A stretch of 8,305 nucleotides of DNA from Amycolatopsis jejuensis (lineage in GTDB: Bacteria > Actinomycetota > Actinomycetes > Mycobacteriales > Pseudonocardiaceae), in NCBI RefSeq assembly GCF_000717335.1, contig NZ_JNYZ01000071.1:1-8305 (forward strand), in the 5' to 3' direction. Both the position numbers and the translations under genes were made by a program. The notes below the pieces were generated by a model. It ran no database searches and was not told the DNA's origin. It worked only from the letters and a program-made list of their open reading frames with translations. Positions 6,511 through 8,305 of the stretch are shown one piece after another (within the stretch, counting starts at the first letter, position 1; the number at the start of each line of letters is the position of its first letter).

Positions 6511-8214
6511 TCACTCCGACCGGCCGCAGTGCGATCCGGTCAGTACCGCGTCGCGGAGCACGTCCAGGCCCACCGCCCCGATGTCCAGCGCACGCCGATG
6601 GAACCCGGCCAGATCGAACGTATCGCCTTCCGAGCGACGAGCTTCCTCACGCAGCTGCAGCCAGAGCCGTTCGCCGATCTTGTAGCACGGTGCTTGTCCT
6701 GGGCAACCCAGGTAGCGATCGAGCTCGAAGCGAAGGAATGTCTCCGGCATGCTGGCGTGTGCGGTGAGGAACTGCCATGCCTTCTCGTAGGTCCAGGTGC
6801 CGCCGCCGACTTCGGCGGGTGCCTCGAAACCACAGTGCCACCCGATGTCGACGACCACCCGCGTCGCCCGCAACGACTGGCTGTTCAGCATTCCGAAGGC
6901 ATACGCGGGATCGTCGAGGTAGCCGAGATCGGCCATGAGGCGCTCGGCGTAGAGCCCCCATCCCTCGGTGTGGCCGGGGAATTGGCACGCCCGCCGCCGC
7001 CAGTTGTTGAGCAGGGCGCGCTGGACCACGGCGTGCCCCATTTGAAGGTGATGCCCCGGCACCCCTTCGTGGTACAGGATGGTGAGGTCGCGCCAGGTGC
7101 TGAAGGTGTCCGTCCCGGCCGGGGGCGACCACCAGATCTGCCCCGGCCGGGAAAAGTCCTCGGACGGATCGCTGTAGGACATGCCACCGATCCGCATCGG
7201 CGAGACCAGGCAATCCAGCCGGCGCAGCGGTTCCGGGATGTCGAAATGCGTGCCGGCCAGTGCGGAAACCGCGGCGTCGACTTTCTCCTGCATCCAGGTG
7301 CGATACCCGTCGATGCCGGTGACCTGGTAGGCCGGGTCGTTGTCCAGATGCGTGATCGCCTCGGCCACTGACGCGTCCGGCTTTACCCGGTGCGCGGTCT
7401 CGCGCATCAACGCAGTGATCCGGGACAGCTCTTCCTGGCCCCAGGCATAGGTTTCGGCCAGGTCGATCTGCGCGCCGAGCATGAACCGGGAGTGCAACGC
7501 ATATCGCTCCGGTCCGACTGGATCCGTGTCGGGCGCCAGGTCGAGGAGCTCGTCGCGCAGATACGAACCCAGCTGCGCGTAGGCCTCCCGGGCGGCCTGC
7601 ACGCCCTTGCCCACCTCGGTACGGACCGAGGCCGGAAGCTCGGTCCTGGCTGCGACATCCGAGCCCAGGGTGGCGAAGTACCCGTCGGGACCGGCGCTCT
7701 CGTCGGCCTGACTTGCTGCAGCGAGGACCTGGCGGCGCGCACTCACGTCACCGCGCGTTGCGGCGAGCTGCAGCGAAGCGCGGTAGCCGCGGATGGCTTC
7801 GGGCAGACGGTTCAGCCTGGCCGCAATGGTTGCCCACTCGTCCGCGGTATCGGCGGCCATCGAACTGAAGACGCCTTCCAGTTCCTGCACGGGGCTTACG
7901 ACACTGCCCAGCCGCGATTCCTCCCCACCGGTTGCGCGGATCGCCTCGGCGACACTGAGCTGTTCGATCGCGGCCGCGATCGTGATTTCGTCGGTGCGAT
8001 CGGCTGCTGCGGCGGTGCGCAACTTCGCCAGCGTCTGCCTGCGGAGTGCGGACACCTCGGCGAGGCCGTCCGGGGACAGATCCGGCAGTGCGTCGTCGTG
8101 CCCTGGTACGCCGAGGCGGGTCGCGGTCAGCGGGTCCAGCGCGACGTACTGATCCAGGTAGCGGTCCATGAGATCGTCGACCGCGGTGCGGGTGCGGAAT
8201 GGCTGCCGAGTCAC
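6511..8214 (-). CDS. DUF885 family metallopeptidase-like protein
   Basis: A 567-residue protein of normal length for DUF885. No signal peptide or membrane segment is visible, so it is probably cytoplasmic. The metal-binding signature is HEGVPGHHLQ (382-391), followed by EGWGLYAE (417-424), which resembles the zincin pattern of His-Glu...His plus a downstream Glu ligand. Other family-conserved stretches are IGGMSYSDP (342-350), RVVVDIGWH (452-460) and YLGCPGQAPCYKIGE (501-515). Hydrolysis of peptides or peptide-like amides is the expected activity, inferred from fold and motif. The specific substrate is unknown. Next to a peptide-type importer, it plausibly processes the imported ligand. The GTG start at 8214 lies inside the right-hand repeat and overlaps the stop of the repeat gene (GTGA), with no recognisable ribosome site. 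An alternative ATG at 8169 (residue 16) also lacks one and would remove residues that look family-typical (VDDLMDRYL). The native 5' end may therefore have been replaced by the repeat. Confidence 0.88.
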   Translation of the reverse strand: MTRQPFRTRTAVDDLMDRYLDQYVALDPLTATRLGVPGHDDALPDLSPDGLAEVSALRRQTLAKLRTAAAADRTDEITIAAAIEQLSVAEAIRATGGEESRLGSVVSPVQELEGVFSSMAADTADEWATIAARLNRLPEAIRGYRASLQLAATRGDVSARRQVLAAASQADESAGPDGYFATLGSDVAARTELPASVRTEVGKGVQAAREAYAQLGSYLRDELLDLAPDTDPVGPERYALHSRFMLGAQIDLAETYAWGQEELSRITALMRETAHRVKPDASVAEAITHLDNDPAYQVTGIDGYRTWMQEKVDAAVSALAGTHFDIPEPLRRLDCLVSPMRIGGMSYSDPSEDFSRPGQIWWSPPAGTDTFSTWRDLTILYHEGVPGHHLQMGHAVVQRALLNNWRRRACQFPGHTEGWGLYAERLMADLGYLDDPAYAFGMLNSQSLRATRVVVDIGWHCGFEAPAEVGGGTWTYEKAWQFLTAHASMPETFLRFELDRYLGCPGQAPCYKIGERLWLQLREEARRSEGDTFDLAGFHRRALDIGAVGLDVLRDAVLTGSHCGRSE

Positions 8215-8305
8215 TGGTCGTTGCCGTGGTTGGTGGCGTGGGCGGGTTGGGTGAAGGGGGTGATGCCGAGTTCTGTGTAGATTTCGCTGGGGTAGTAGAT
8301 GTTGC
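8207..8305. repeat. Right copy of 99-bp perfect terminal inverted repeat
   Basis: Reverse complement of bases 1-99 without mismatch, reaching the last base of the window. Its inner edge (8207) falls eight bases inside the DUF885 reading frame, so that gene's first codons (GTG ACT CG) come from the repeat. Confidence 0.97.
8211..8305 (-). CDS. 3' end of an unidentified repeated gene (right copy, partial)
   Basis: Identical to the left copy, read on the minus strand from 8303 to the TGA at 8213-8211. Here it is upstream of and co-directional with the DUF885 gene, with a four-base GTGA overlap. Transcription and possibly translation of the repeated gene could therefore run into DUF885. The 5' part lies outside the window. 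A mobile-element identity is suspected from copy number and not recognised from the sequence. Confidence 0.45.
   Translation of the reverse strand, partial: NIYYPSEIYTELGITPFTQPAHATNHGNDQ

Noticed and set aside
7390..8280. 296-codon plus-strand open frame antisense to DUF885
   Set aside because: Opposite a well-conserved gene and without any recognised motif; its end is just the repeat read in the wrong frame.
1..8305. Linear replicon with terminal inverted repeats
   Set aside because: The ends mirror each other, but there is no replication, partition or terminal-protein gene, and the repeat carries a truncated coding sequence. A contig ended at a repeat explains it better.

Overview
The window reads as chromosomal DNA from a high-GC actinobacterium. 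The G+C is high throughout with strong G/C third-position bias. The substrate-binding protein has a lipobox, initiation uses ATG and GTG with GGAGG-type ribosome sites, the peptide-transporter ATPase is a single two-domain fusion, and the strong hairpins lack U-tracts. A Rhodococcus/Nocardia/Mycobacterium-type organism fits, but this is an inference from style and not a species call.

Layout. Bases 1-99 and 8207-8305 are a perfect 99-bp inverted repeat. Each copy carries the last codons of an unidentified, probably multicopy gene, with its 3' end pointing into the window. Between them lie six complete genes. A YheO/DauR-type PAS-HTH regulator (minus strand, 202-939) ends at a strong hairpin (148-179). 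A 170-bp divergent control region (940-1109) holds a leaderless-type promoter for the regulator, a 15-bp palindrome over its -35 box, and a promoter for the transporter. A tightly packed four-gene operon follows on the plus strand: lipoprotein binding protein (1110-2744), permease (2782-3744), permease (3744-4610) and a fused two-domain ATPase (4607-6448). A 17-bp-stem hairpin (6467-6509 region) separates the operon from a convergent DUF885 metallopeptidase-like gene (6511-8214, minus strand). The start codon of that gene lies inside the right-hand repeat.

How it works together. The binding protein captures an oligopeptide-like ligand outside the membrane, the two permeases and the fused ATPase import it, and the signal-less DUF885 protein is a plausible cytoplasmic hydrolase for it. 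The divergent regulator probably senses a small ligand and controls both itself and the operon. The substrate is unknown. The 'import plus DUF885 hydrolase plus YheO-type sensor' module is an inference from gene context.

No phage, CRISPR, defence system, tRNA or rRNA was seen. The least ordinary parts are the two ends. The repeat starts exactly at the first and last base and is exactly 99 bp, a common de Bruijn k-mer size. The window may therefore be a whole assembly contig bounded by two copies of a repeated element.
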